From an uncultured Pelagibacteraceae bacterium (GTDB taxonomy: Bacteria; Pseudomonadota; Alphaproteobacteria; Pelagibacterales; Pelagibacteraceae), in NCBI GenBank assembly GCA_902558705.1, contig CACEEW010000008.1, positions 1 through 48,307 on the forward strand: 48,307 nucleotides of DNA, read 5' to 3'. The position numbers and the translations under genes were made by a program. The notes beneath the pieces were generated by a model. That model was not told the DNA's origin and did no database searches. It saw only the letters and a list, made by a program, of their open reading frames with translations. Shown in pieces: positions 18,721 through 27,026 of the stretch. Within the stretch, counting starts at the first letter, position 1. The number at the start of each line of letters is the position of its first letter.

Positions 18721-19844
18721 TGAGTGATGAAATTAAAAAAGGTTTGCTTGGAATAGTAGTAGATGAAACTGAAGTTTCAAAAGTTATGCCTGAAATTAAT
18801 TCTTTAACTTATAGAGGATATGCTGCGCAAGATTTATGTGAATATTGTAGGTTTGAAGAAGTTGCCTATTTAATTTTAAATAAAGATTTACCAAATACAA
18901 TAGAATTAAGAAAATTTGAAAAGGAAGAAAAAAACAATAGAGAGTTATCTAAAGATCTTTACTCAATCATCAAAAAAATGCCAAAGAAATCTCATCCAAT
19001 GGATGTTGCTAGAACAGCTGTCAGCATAATGGGACTTGAGGATAAAGAAACCACTGACTCTTCTCAAGAAGCAAATACAAGAAAAGCAATACGAATTTTG
19101 GCAAAAACCCCAACTGCACTAGCTGCTTTTTACAGAGTAAGAAAAGGAAAAAATATTATTAAGCCTAAGAAAAATTTAACTATGGCTGAAAATTTTTTTT
19201 ATATGTGTTTTGGTAAAGTTCCACAAAAAGAAATAGTAAAAGCTTTTGATGTTTCTTTAATTCTTTATGCTGAGCATAGTTTTAATGTGTCAACTTTTAC
19301 AGCAAGAACTATTACAAGTAGCTTATCTGATATTCATGGGGCTATTACTGGTGCAATAGCAAGTTTAAAAGGTCCTCTTCATGGTGGAGCTAATGAGGAA
19401 GTAATGCATATGATGAATAAGATTAAGAAACCTGAAAATGCACTTAAATGGATAAATAAAGCCTTAGATAATAAAGATGTTGTAATGGGATTTGGTCATA
19501 GAGTTTATAAGTCTGGAGACTCTAGAGTCCCAACTATGAGAAAATATTTCGCAAAAGTAGCAAAAATCAAAAAGGATAAAAAATTTGAAAAAATTTACGA
19601 TATTGTTGAAAAAGTAATGATTGAAAGAAAAAATATTCATCCTAATGTTGATTACCCTACTGGACCTACCTACCATTTAATGGGTTTTGATACAGATTTT
19701 TTCACACCAATATTTGTTATTTCTAGAATTACAGGTTGGTCAGCGCACATTATGGAACAACATGCGGCTAATAAATTAATAAGACCTTTAGCAAGTTACA
19801 AAGGAAATCAGCACAGAAAAGTTGTTCAGTTAAACCAAAGATAA
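18720..19844 (+). CDS. prpC: 2-methylcitrate synthase (citrate synthase family)
   Basis: Condenses propionyl-CoA with oxaloacetate. Citrate-synthase motifs are present: 'YAEHSFNVSTFTAR' (first active-site His), 'GPLHGGANEEVM' (second), 'GFGHRVYKSGDSRVPTMR' and the C-terminal catalytic Asp region 'MGFDTDFFTPIF'. The short 374-residue length is that of PrpC rather than the ~430-residue housekeeping citrate synthase. I use the ATG at 18720, which overlaps the prpB TGA by one base (TGATG). A GTG one codon upstream (18717) would add a single Met. It converges on the next gene with no spacing between the stops. Confidence 0.93.
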   Translation: MSDEIKKGLLGIVVDETEVSKVMPEINSLTYRGYAAQDLCEYCRFEEVAYLILNKDLPNTIELRKFEKEEKNNRELSKDLYSIIKKMPKKSHPMDVARTAVSIMGLEDKETTDSSQEANTRKAIRILAKTPTALAAFYRVRKGKNIIKPKKNLTMAENFFYMCFGKVPQKEIVKAFDVSLILYAEHSFNVSTFTARTITSSLSDIHGAITGAIASLKGPLHGGANEEVMHMMNKIKKPENALKWINKALDNKDVVMGFGHRVYKSGDSRVPTMRKYFAKVAKIKKDKKFEKIYDIVEKVMIERKNIHPNVDYPTGPTYHLMGFDTDFFTPIFVISRITGWSAHIMEQHAANKLIRPLASYKGNQHRKVVQLNQR

Positions 19845-20471
19845 TTATTTCTCAATTTTTGCAAAACGTTCATCACATAGAATTTGACATTTAAAATTAT
19901 TCGCTTCTACAAAATCATCAATTGCATTTTTTACATCTGGTAAATGACCAAAGTTATAATCATCACACATGACTGTTCCATTTGCATTAATAACATCTAA
20001 GCAACATTCAAGATCATTTTTAACAGTATCATAAGTGTGACCTCCATCTAAAAATACATAGTCAACTTTTGACATATCTATCTTCTTTAAAACTAAATTT
20101 GAATTACCTTTTATTAAATCAATATTATCTTTGAATTTTTTTAAAAGATCTTCTACCGCCTCTTTGCTATAAGGGTTTTGTTTTTTAATATACTTAAAAT
20201 AAAAAACTTTTAATGGATTATTGAAAACTGTATTTGGGATTACTTCAGATTTATTCTCATCATTCTCTTCAAACAAATCTAAACCAATATACCTAAAATC
20301 ATCTTTATGAATTTTATGTAATAGTTCACAGATATTTCTTGCTGTTACACCATGAAAAACACCAACCTCTAAAAAAGTTTTTGGACTTTTTTTTTTTACT
20401 TCTTCCAGAAAAAAATCTCCAACCCCTTTTTGTTTAAGGCTAGTTTTTCTGAAATATTTTTTATATTTCAA
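19845..20471 (-). CDS. Class I SAM-dependent methyltransferase, Methyltransf_24-like
   Basis: Probable small-molecule methyltransferase of unknown substrate. The SAM-binding motif I is 'FLEVGVFHGVTARN' near residues 34-47, followed by 'YIGLDLF' (acidic loop). 'VDYVFLDGGHTYDTVKNDLE' near residue 134 and 'GTVMCDDYNF' are typical of the class I group found with sugar and cell-surface genes. The 208-residue protein begins with TTG 5 nt after the nrdB stop. No in-frame ATG is found before motif I, so the TTG is the best candidate. It follows nrdAB on the same strand and is probably co-transcribed, but no functional link to nucleotide reduction is evident. Confidence 0.75.
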   Translation of the reverse strand: MKYKKYFRKTSLKQKGVGDFFLEEVKKKSPKTFLEVGVFHGVTARNICELLHKIHKDDFRYIGLDLFEENDENKSEVIPNTVFNNPLKVFYFKYIKKQNPYSKEAVEDLLKKFKDNIDLIKGNSNLVLKKIDMSKVDYVFLDGGHTYDTVKNDLECCLDVINANGTVMCDDYNFGHLPDVKNAIDDFVEANNFKCQILCDERFAKIEK

Positions 20472-20476
20472 TTGGA

Positions 20477-21493
20477 TTAACTAAATGCTTCTACCCAAGT
20501 TCCTTGAGTTGATGCTTTAGAATACTCTGTTGCTCTACCTTCAAAGAAATTCATGTGTTCTACGGCATTTAACATAGTATCTAGCCATCCTAATGGATTT
20601 TTTTGAACATCATAAATTGGTTCCAAACCTAACTGGACCAATCTACGGTTTCCAATAAATCTAATATAGTCTTTAACTTCTTTTGCAGTAAGACCTTCCA
20701 TTGGTCCCATTTCAAATGCAAGATCTATAAAAGCATCTTCATGTTCAATAATAGTTCTACATGCTTCGTAAAGTTCTTTCTTTAGTTTTGCATTCCATAT
20801 TTCTGGGTTCTCTTTAATGAATTCTTTGAAAATTCTTATCATAGAATTACAATGTAGAGTTTCATCTCTAACAGACCATGTAACTATTTGGCCCATACCT
20901 TTCATCTTATTATGTCTTGGAAAGTTCAAAAGAATAGCAAAACTTGCAAACAACTGTAGACCTTCTGTGAATGCACTAAAAACTGCAACTGTTTTAGCTA
21001 TGTCTTCTTTCGAACTCATATCAAAATTTTGCATGTAATCGTATTTGTCTTTCATCTCTTTATACTTCATGAAAGCAGAGTACTCAGACTCGGGCATACC
21101 AATTGTATCTAAAAGATGTGAGTAAGCAGCAATATGGACTGTTTCCATAGATGCAAAAGCAGTCATCATCATCAAAACTTCTGTTGGTTTAAACACAGTT
21201 GTATAATGTCTCAAATAACAATTGCTAACTTCAACATCTGCTTGAGTAAAAAATCTAAATATTTGAGTTAATAAATTTTTTTCTGATTGAGACAAATTTT
21301 TCTGCCAATCTCTAACATCATCACCTAATGGGACCTCTTCTGGTAACCAATGAATTCTTTGTTGTGTTAGCCATGCATCGTAACACCATGGATATCTGAA
21401 TGGTTTATAAACAGGATTTTCAACTAATAGTCCCATTTTTTTTGGTTGGATTATTTCTTTTTTTTCTGTTTTTATTTTTTCTGCTACTGACAT
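20477..21493 (-). CDS. nrdB: Ribonucleotide reductase class Ia, beta subunit
   Basis: Diiron-tyrosyl radical subunit that starts catalysis in NrdA. The metal ligands and radical are at the positions expected from E. coli plus two: D86, E117, H120 and the tyrosine radical Y124 ('METVHIAAYSHLL'). The second helix pair carries 'AFTEGLQLF' and 'RDETLHCNSM'. I chose the ATG at 21493 over the GTG at 21502 because a GAGGAG site lies 8 nt before the ATG and would collide with the GTG. It overlaps the nrdA 3' end by 10 nt. The retained Tyr makes this the standard Fe-Tyr type. No ATP-cone is present at the N-terminus. Confidence 0.95.
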   Translation of the reverse strand: MSVAEKIKTEKKEIIQPKKMGLLVENPVYKPFRYPWCYDAWLTQQRIHWLPEEVPLGDDVRDWQKNLSQSEKNLLTQIFRFFTQADVEVSNCYLRHYTTVFKPTEVLMMMTAFASMETVHIAAYSHLLDTIGMPESEYSAFMKYKEMKDKYDYMQNFDMSSKEDIAKTVAVFSAFTEGLQLFASFAILLNFPRHNKMKGMGQIVTWSVRDETLHCNSMIRIFKEFIKENPEIWNAKLKKELYEACRTIIEHEDAFIDLAFEMGPMEGLTAKEVKDYIRFIGNRRLVQLGLEPIYDVQKNPLGWLDTMLNAVEHMNFFEGRATEYSKASTQGTWVEAFS

Positions 21494-23424
21494 GATAAAC
21501 ACTCCTCGTACTCTGGTTCTTGGTTAGTTTGTTGATTTTTAGATTTATATACATTGGCTGTAACATCAGTTGATTTTGAATCATTGATATTTTCAGCTCT
21601 TTGAATTGATTTTGATCTACAGTAGTAAAGGCTTTTTAAACCTTTTTTCCATGCATCAAAATGAATTCTATGTAATTCTTTTTTATGAACATCTGCTGGT
21701 AAAAATAAGTTAACTGATTGAGCTTGAGAAATAAACGGTGTTCGATCTCCACTTAATTCAATAATCCATTTTTGATTTAACTCAAATGCAGTTTTAAAAA
21801 CATCTTTCTCTAAATCAGTCAAAAAATCTAGATGTGAAACTGAACCCTGATTAGTCGTTATAGTAGACCAAGTTTCATCATCATTTTTACCGTAACTTTC
21901 TAAGATTTCTTCAAGATATCTATTTCTTACATTAAAAGACCCTGATAAAGTTTTATGAGTATAGCTGTTAGCAGCAATAGGCTCAACACCTGGTGAAGCT
22001 CCACCACAAATAATTGAAATAGAAGCTGTAGGTGCAATTGCAGTTTTGTTTGAAAACCTTTCTTGAAAACCATATTCTGCTGCATCAGGACACGCACCTC
22101 TTTCTTCAGCTAAATTTTTTGATGCCATGTTAACCTGTTCATCAATTTGTTTAAATATTTTTTTATTCCAGGATTTTGCCATTACTGACTCAAGTGGAAT
22201 TCTATTTTTTTGTAAAAAAGAATGAAAACCCATTACACCTAAACCAACACTTCTTTCTCTTTCAGCTGAGTATTTAGCATCTCTAAACTGGTCTGGAGCT
22301 TTATTAATAAAATCAGATAAAACATTATCCAAAAATCTCATTACATCTCCAATCATATCCGGGTCATCTTTCCACTCATCATATTTTTCTAAGTTTAAAG
22401 AGGATAAGCAACAAACGGCTGTTCTATCATTGCCATCTTTATCTATTCCTGTAGGTAAAGTTATTTCACTACATAAATTTGATGTTTTAACTGTTAAGTT
22501 TGCAAGTTTATGATGTTGAGGAATTAATCTGTTAACTGTATCAATATAAATAATATATGGTTCTCCGGTTTCAATTCTAGCTGTTAATAGTCTAATCCAT
22601 AAATTTCTAGCTGAAACAGTTTGTTGAACTGTACCATCTGCAGGACTTTTTAATGCCCATTGCTCATCTGTTTCAACAGCACGCATAAATGCATCTGAAA
22701 GTAAAACACCATGGTGTAAGTTTAATGCTTTCCTATTTGGATCACCGCCTGTGGGTCTTCTCATCTCTATAAACTCTTCTATTTCAGGATGATCAACTGG
22801 AAGATAACAAGCTGCAGAACCTCTTCTTAATGAACCTTGGCTGATTGCCATTGTTAAAGAGTCCATCACTTTTATAAATGGAATTATTCCAGAAGTTTTT
22901 CCAACTTTACCAATTTTTTCTCCTATAGATCTTAGGTTACCCCAATAGCTTCCAATACCTCCACCTTTTGCAGCTAACCAAACATTTTCACTCCAAAGAT
23001 CTAAAATGCCACCAAGACTATCTGACGCTTCATTTAAAAAACATGAAATTGGTAATCCCCTTTTAGTTCCACCGTTAGATAATACTGGTGTAGCTGGCAT
23101 AAACCATAAATTACTTATGTAATTGTAAATTCTTTGAGCGTGTAAATTATCATCTGCGTAAGAGCTAGCGACACGGGCAAATAAATCTTGAAAAGATTCA
23201 TTTTGACCGAGGTATCTATCTTTTAAAGTTGCTTTACCAAAATCAGTTAAGTTAGCATCTCTAGATCGGTCGATCTTGATAATTATACCTTTCTCATTTT
23301 GAAAAAGTTCTGTTTCACTATTTAGTGAAAAAAGGTCAGGTCTGTTATTTCTTTCTACTTCTTTGACTTCTGGGCTATATTCGGAGACAGCTTTCTTCAG
23401 GGCCTGCGATAGAATTTTATTCAT
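21484..23424 (-). CDS. nrdA: Ribonucleotide reductase class Ia, alpha subunit, lacking ATP-cone
   Basis: Catalytic subunit reducing ribonucleoside diphosphates. Active-site residues are C128 ('PISCF', E. coli C225), N316-C318-E320 ('SNLCSE', E. coli N437/C439/E441) and C338 ('VCCLSSLNL', C462). The 'LYYCRSKS' tyrosine pair of the radical path and a C-terminal redox pair 'ECLSCQ' are also present. At 646 residues it is about 115 shorter than E. coli NrdA, and C128 sits about 97 residues earlier, so the N-terminal ATP-cone domain is missing. Overall-activity control by dATP is therefore unlikely. Transcription seems controlled by two NrdR-like boxes upstream. No Shine-Dalgarno-like sequence precedes the ATG. 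Confidence 0.95.
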   Translation of the reverse strand: MNKILSQALKKAVSEYSPEVKEVERNNRPDLFSLNSETELFQNEKGIIIKIDRSRDANLTDFGKATLKDRYLGQNESFQDLFARVASSYADDNLHAQRIYNYISNLWFMPATPVLSNGGTKRGLPISCFLNEASDSLGGILDLWSENVWLAAKGGGIGSYWGNLRSIGEKIGKVGKTSGIIPFIKVMDSLTMAISQGSLRRGSAACYLPVDHPEIEEFIEMRRPTGGDPNRKALNLHHGVLLSDAFMRAVETDEQWALKSPADGTVQQTVSARNLWIRLLTARIETGEPYIIYIDTVNRLIPQHHKLANLTVKTSNLCSEITLPTGIDKDGNDRTAVCCLSSLNLEKYDEWKDDPDMIGDVMRFLDNVLSDFINKAPDQFRDAKYSAERERSVGLGVMGFHSFLQKNRIPLESVMAKSWNKKIFKQIDEQVNMASKNLAEERGACPDAAEYGFQERFSNKTAIAPTASISIICGGASPGVEPIAANSYTHKTLSGSFNVRNRYLEEILESYGKNDDETWSTITTNQGSVSHLDFLTDLEKDVFKTAFELNQKWIIELSGDRTPFISQAQSVNLFLPADVHKKELHRIHFDAWKKGLKSLYYCRSKSIQRAENINDSKSTDVTANVYKSKNQQTNQEPEYEECLSCQ

Positions 23425-23433
23425 ATTTTAAGT

Positions 23434-23462
23434 ATTATAATTTGTTATTTATACGAAAACAA
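23434..23462 (-). promoter_or_regulatory. Candidate nrdA promoter
   Basis: On the minus strand: -35 TTGTTT (23462 to 23457), 17-bp spacer, perfect -10 TATAAT (23439 to 23434). Only 9 nt separate the -10 from the nrdA ATG at 23424, which predicts a leader of about 2-4 nt. The -35 overlaps the first NrdR-like box. Confidence 0.55.
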
Positions 23463-23475
23463 CTATATGTTGTAT
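23460..23475 (-). promoter_or_regulatory. NrdR-like box 1
   Basis: The core CTATATGTTG matches the published NrdR consensus CwAtATaTwG at 9 of 10 positions, and 12 of 16 over the full box. It overlaps the candidate -35 element of nrdA, where a repressor would block RNA polymerase. Confidence 0.55.
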
Positions 23476-23490
23476 GCGCTTTTAGTTAAT

Positions 23491-23506
23491 ATACTATATA
23501 AACAGT
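23491..23506 (-). promoter_or_regulatory. NrdR-like box 2
   Basis: The core CTATATAAAC begins exactly 31 bp from the core of box 1, about three helical turns, which is the usual spacing of paired NrdR boxes. It matches 12 of 16 consensus positions, with the 3' half degenerate. The spacing carries most of the weight. Confidence 0.5.
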
Positions 23507-23585
23507 AAATCAATAGAACATTTATAGAACATAACGAAAAAAATATCAATAAAAAAAACGAAAAAAAGGTAAGTAATTAACAATA

Positions 23586-25040
23586 ATGTCAGAAAAATTA
23601 AAAATTGATCCTTATGGATTTAGAGAATATGACGCCCGATGGTTGTATGAAAAAGATATTAATCTCTCAGGAATTACGAATCTTGGTAAAGGGCTAGGTT
23701 CACAGATTATAAAACATACAAAAAAAAATAATCCAAGAATAATTGTGGGCCATGATTATAGATCATATAGTGAAGAAATTAAAAGTGCACTAATTAGTGG
23801 ATTAATTTCAACTGGATGTTTTGTTGAAGATATAGGTTTATCTTTGTCACCAATGGTTTACTTCGCACAATTCAATTTAGATGCTGATGGAGTTGCAATG
23901 GTAACAGCCAGTCATAATGAAAATGGTTGGACAGGAGTAAAAATGGGAATCAAAAAGGGATTAACCCACGCACCAGATGAAATGAAAGAATTAAAAGAAA
24001 TTACATTACAAGAAAAATTTACTCAAGGAAAGGGAAACAAAAAAGAAATTAAAGATTTTGATAAAATATATAAAGAAGATCTAATCAAAAAGAATAAAAT
24101 TAAAAAAAAAATAAAAGCAGTAGTTGCTTGTGGTAATGGAACTGCAGGAATTTTTGCACCAGATATTTTAAGACAAATTGGTTGTGAAGTAATTGAATTG
24201 GACTGTAATCTAGATTGGACTTTTCCAAAATATAATCCAAATCCTGAAGATTTAGAAATGTTACATGAAATTGCAAAAGCTGTTAAAGTAAATAATGCTG
24301 ATATTGGCTTTGGCTTCGATGGAGATGGTGACAGAGTTGGAGTAATAGATGACAAAGGAAATGAAATTTTTTCAGATAAAATAGGTTTACTAATTGCAAG
24401 AAATTTATCCAATAAACATAATAATTCTAAATTTGTTGTAGATGTTAAATCTACTGGTTTATATTCAAATGATAAAGTGCTGATTAAGAATAAATGTGAA
24501 ACAATTTATTGGAAAACTGGTCATTCACACATTAAAAGGAAAGTAAACAATGAAAAAGCTTTAGCAGGATTTGAGAAAAGTGGACATTTTTTTTTCAACC
24601 AACCTTTAGGGTATGGATATGATGATGGGATAAACTCAGCAATCCAAGTTTGTCATTTAATAGATAATCAAGATAACAAATTAAGTGAAATTATAAATCA
24701 GCTTCCAAAAACTTATCAATCACCAACAATGGCACCTTTTTGTAAAGATAAAGAAAAATATGAAGTTGTTGAAGATATCAAAAAAGAGATTGAAAAAAGT
24801 AAAAAGGAAAAAATTAAGATTGATAACCAAGAAATAATTGAAATTTTAACTGTTAATGGTGTAAGATTTTCATTTAAAGATGGGTCTTGGGGATTAATTA
24901 GAGCTTCATCAAATAAACCATCATTAGTTATAGTAACTGAAAGTCCAACTTCTGATGAAAGAAAACTTAAAATATTTTATTTTATTGATGAATTACTAAA
25001 AAAAACAGGAAAAATTGGAGAATACGATCAAAAGATATAA
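23586..25040 (+). CDS. Phosphomannomutase/phosphoglucomutase
   Basis: Alpha-D-phosphohexomutase (AlgC/ManB type) that interconverts 6- and 1-phospho-sugars for surface glycans. The phosphoserine loop is 'VTASHNENGWTG' near residues 108-119. The Mg-binding loop is 'GFDGDGDRVGV' near 240-250. The sugar-specificity loop 'GFEKSGHFFF' lies near 330, and a C-terminal phosphate-binding region 'RASSNKPSLVI' is present. The 484-residue length fits the PMM/PGM group. Specificity (Man, Glc or GlcN) cannot be read from the sequence. It is divergent from nrdA across 161 nt and converges on the next gene with 4 nt between stops. Confidence 0.88.
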   Translation: MSEKLKIDPYGFREYDARWLYEKDINLSGITNLGKGLGSQIIKHTKKNNPRIIVGHDYRSYSEEIKSALISGLISTGCFVEDIGLSLSPMVYFAQFNLDADGVAMVTASHNENGWTGVKMGIKKGLTHAPDEMKELKEITLQEKFTQGKGNKKEIKDFDKIYKEDLIKKNKIKKKIKAVVACGNGTAGIFAPDILRQIGCEVIELDCNLDWTFPKYNPNPEDLEMLHEIAKAVKVNNADIGFGFDGDGDRVGVIDDKGNEIFSDKIGLLIARNLSNKHNNSKFVVDVKSTGLYSNDKVLIKNKCETIYWKTGHSHIKRKVNNEKALAGFEKSGHFFFNQPLGYGYDDGINSAIQVCHLIDNQDNKLSEIINQLPKTYQSPTMAPFCKDKEKYEVVEDIKKEIEKSKKEKIKIDNQEIIEILTVNGVRFSFKDGSWGLIRASSNKPSLVIVTESPTSDERKLKIFYFIDELLKKTGKIGEYDQKI

Positions 25041-25044
25041 ATAA

Positions 25045-26175
25045 TTAATTCTTATTACCTATATCACTTTCAGGAGTATTATCTATTTGAGAATCATTTT
25101 GACTTTGATTAGTAGATTGATCACTGTAAAATTTTTTTATTAACTCCTCCTCTTTCTTTTTTTGCTCTAAATCAAATTTTTGTTCCCATTCTTTAATTCT
25201 TTGATTTTCTTGTTTAATTCTCTCTTCTTCTTCAGTTTTTTGTTTTAAGGCTATTTCTTTTTCTTGTTCAGCTATTTTTTCTTCTTCTTGCTCTCTTTTA
25301 AGTGCTATATCTCGCTCTCTTTCCTCTTTTTCTCTTAAAAATTTCTCTTTTTCGTCAGCTTTAATCTTTTCTTCTTTCAATTTAAGTTCTTCCTCTTTTA
25401 CCCTTTGTTCAGCTTTCTCTTTTAATAATTGTCTTTCTATTTCTTGTACTCTTTCAGTTTCCAATTGACGTAATCTATCTTCAGTTTCCCTTAATTTTTC
25501 CTCCTCATATTTCAACTTTCTGGCAGCTTCTCTTATTCTCTGTTCTTCATCTAATCTTTGCTGTCTTTCAGCTTCTTTAACTTCAAGATGTCTCTGTCTT
25601 TCAGCTTCTCTTAATTCTCTTAATTTTTCTGCCTCAATATCTTTAGCCTTAATAGCATCCTGTTTTGCTTTAATTTTTTTTTCTCTTATTCTCTGTCTTT
25701 CTAACATTTTAATTCTAAGCTCTTCTTCTCTAAGTTTTCGAGCATCTTCTCTGATTTTTTTAGCTTGTTCATCTTTTATTTTTTGGTTTTCAATTTTAAG
25801 TCTTTTGGCTTCAATTTTTTTTCGTTTTTCTTCATTTTTTTGAACTTGTCTTTCATTATCAAGAATTAATTTTTTTTGAGCTAATATTTGTTTTTTTTCT
25901 TCTCTAATTAAATCTAATCTTTCTTTTTGAGCTTGTTTTTTTTGATTTTCTAAATCTCTTTTTTCATCTAATTCTCTCTGTCTTTCCTGTCTTTTCTTTT
26001 GTTTCTCTCTTTCTTTTTTAAGATTATGATAAAAATTGCCTAATTTATTTTTAGTTTCCTCTATTACTTCAAAAGGATTAACTTTAATTTTATCTATTTT
26101 GATGTTGTTGTTTATTAGAGACTGAATATTCTTTAAATTTTTCTTTTTTTTCTTACTATTTTTTTTTAAACCCAT
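25045..26175 (-). CDS. Highly charged long-helix protein of unknown function
   Basis: I do not recognise a family. The protein (376 aa) opens with a basic segment (LKKNSKKKKKN), then 'KVNPFEVIEETKNKLGNFYHNL' near residues 35-57. From about 58 to 345 it is almost nothing but Lys, Arg, Glu and Gln with regularly placed Leu/Ile, no Pro or Gly runs, and repeats such as 'EAERQRHLEVKEAERQQRL'. This predicts one very long coiled coil or ER/K single alpha-helix. The last ~25 residues are Ser/Asn/Gln/Asp-rich and disordered. No signal peptide or membrane segment is seen. Generic BLAST hits to such composition would be uninformative. It is flanked by 4 nt to the convergent mutase stop and 191 nt to the divergent lipoprotein. 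Confidence 0.7.
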   Translation of the reverse strand: MGLKKNSKKKKKNLKNIQSLINNNIKIDKIKVNPFEVIEETKNKLGNFYHNLKKEREKQKKRQERQRELDEKRDLENQKKQAQKERLDLIREEKKQILAQKKLILDNERQVQKNEEKRKKIEAKRLKIENQKIKDEQAKKIREDARKLREEELRIKMLERQRIREKKIKAKQDAIKAKDIEAEKLRELREAERQRHLEVKEAERQQRLDEEQRIREAARKLKYEEEKLRETEDRLRQLETERVQEIERQLLKEKAEQRVKEEELKLKEEKIKADEKEKFLREKEERERDIALKREQEEEKIAEQEKEIALKQKTEEEERIKQENQRIKEWEQKFDLEQKKKEEELIKKFYSDQSTNQSQNDSQIDNTPESDIGNKN

Positions 26176-26366
26176 AAAAAAAATTTAACAATTTTAAAAT
26201 ACATTAAATACATTGGATGTGTTTAAATTGAGTTAAAAATTTTAATTAAACTCCATATTATTAATAAATTAACAAAATACAATTTCTACGTGTAATTAAA
26301 TGTCTATTTTTTTTTTAATAAATTAATTTTTTTGAAACAAGAATCATGTACTAGCAATTTAGATTT

Positions 26367-26672
26367 ATGTTTAAAAATTTATTTATATTAGCTTGTATTT
26401 TACTCTTATCTAATTGCACTACTCCTACTTCTGCGTTTTTAGGGCCAATATTTACTGGAGCTAAAACTGGTAGTGTTTATCAAGCATCTTTATCTTATGG
26501 TGGTAATAGAATTATTGATAAAATGAGAAAAGAGAACCAAAATAATTTTCAGGAAATGAATTCATTAACATCTGATTTATCAACCAATGATAGAAATCCC
26601 CTAGTATTAGTTGCTTATAAAATTTCAAAAATTGAAATATCTGATGTAATAGAGCCAGAACCCTTACCTTAA
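26367..26672 (+). CDS. Small probable lipoprotein
   Basis: This 101-residue protein has a short hydrophobic N-terminus (MFKNLFILACILLLSNC). The likely lipobox is LLSNC, with the lipidated Cys at 17; Asn at -1 is less usual than Gly/Ala/Ser. The mature part contains 'GPIFTGAKTGSVYQASLSYGGNRIIDKM' and ends in acidic and Pro residues. Rest of function unknown. It is preceded by 191 nt of very AT-rich DNA in which I see no other gene. A GC-rich structured element follows it. Confidence 0.7.
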   Translation: MFKNLFILACILLLSNCTTPTSAFLGPIFTGAKTGSVYQASLSYGGNRIIDKMRKENQNNFQEMNSLTSDLSTNDRNPLVLVAYKISKIEISDVIEPEPLP

Positions 26673-26757
26673 AAATTTTAATTAAAATAATAAAACTTTC
26701 ATTTTCAATTATTAAGAGTTTTGAATATTGACGAGAATCGCTTAAATTTTTAACTAA

Positions 26758-26794
26758 GGGTGGTAGAGGGAGACTGAAACCACCCCAACCCTCT
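26758..26794 (+). other. GC-rich element able to form a stem and pseudoknot
   Basis: GGGTGGT (26758-26764) is exactly complementary to ACCACCC (26779-26785). AGAGGG (26765-26770), in the loop of that hairpin, is exactly complementary to CCCTCT (26789-26794) downstream. About 59% of these 37 bases are G/C, in surroundings that are mostly A/T. No T-run follows on the + strand, so it is not an intrinsic terminator. It ends 23 nt before the start codon of the DUF2061 gene. This could be a 5' regulatory element or a small RNA; I cannot match it to a named riboswitch class. With no linker between the first two strands, the full pseudoknot may be strained. Confidence 0.45.
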
Positions 26795-26817
26795 TTCTAA
26801 AAGATATAGCTTTTTTA

Positions 26818-27024
26818 ATGGCAGATAAAAAAATCAGATCAGTTGCTAAAACATTTTCTTGGAGATTTTTAATATTTTTATATTGGATGTTATTTGGCTA
26901 TATTTTTACAGGATCTATTAAAATAGCAGGTATATTAGGTATTGGCTCTATAATCCCTCTTTTTTTTTACTACTTTCATGAAAGAGCGTGGAACAAAGTA
27001 AAATGGGGAACAGATAAAGAATAA
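26818..27024 (+). CDS. DUF2061 small membrane protein
   Basis: The 68-residue protein matches the DUF2061 pattern: an N-terminal 'RSVAKTFSWRFL', two hydrophobic segments (roughly residues 17-33 and 36-52) and 'YYFHERAWNKVKWG' at the end. It is predicted to be an inner-membrane protein with two passes. The function of this family is not known. No Shine-Dalgarno site is near the ATG, and a structured element lies in its leader. It converges on malonyl-CoA decarboxylase with 2 nt between stops. Confidence 0.8.
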   Translation: MADKKIRSVAKTFSWRFLIFLYWMLFGYIFTGSIKIAGILGIGSIIPLFFYYFHERAWNKVKWGTDKE

Positions 27025-27026
27025 TT

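Noticed and set aside
24023-24412. A 129-codon minus-strand frame inside the phosphomannomutase gene
   Set aside because: Fully overlaps a gene with clear catalytic motifs; its sequence is low-complexity Ile/Ser/Phe and fits no family.
26758-26794. Terminator of the small lipoprotein gene
   Set aside because: No T-run follows the stem on the plus strand, and the loop pairs with downstream bases instead.
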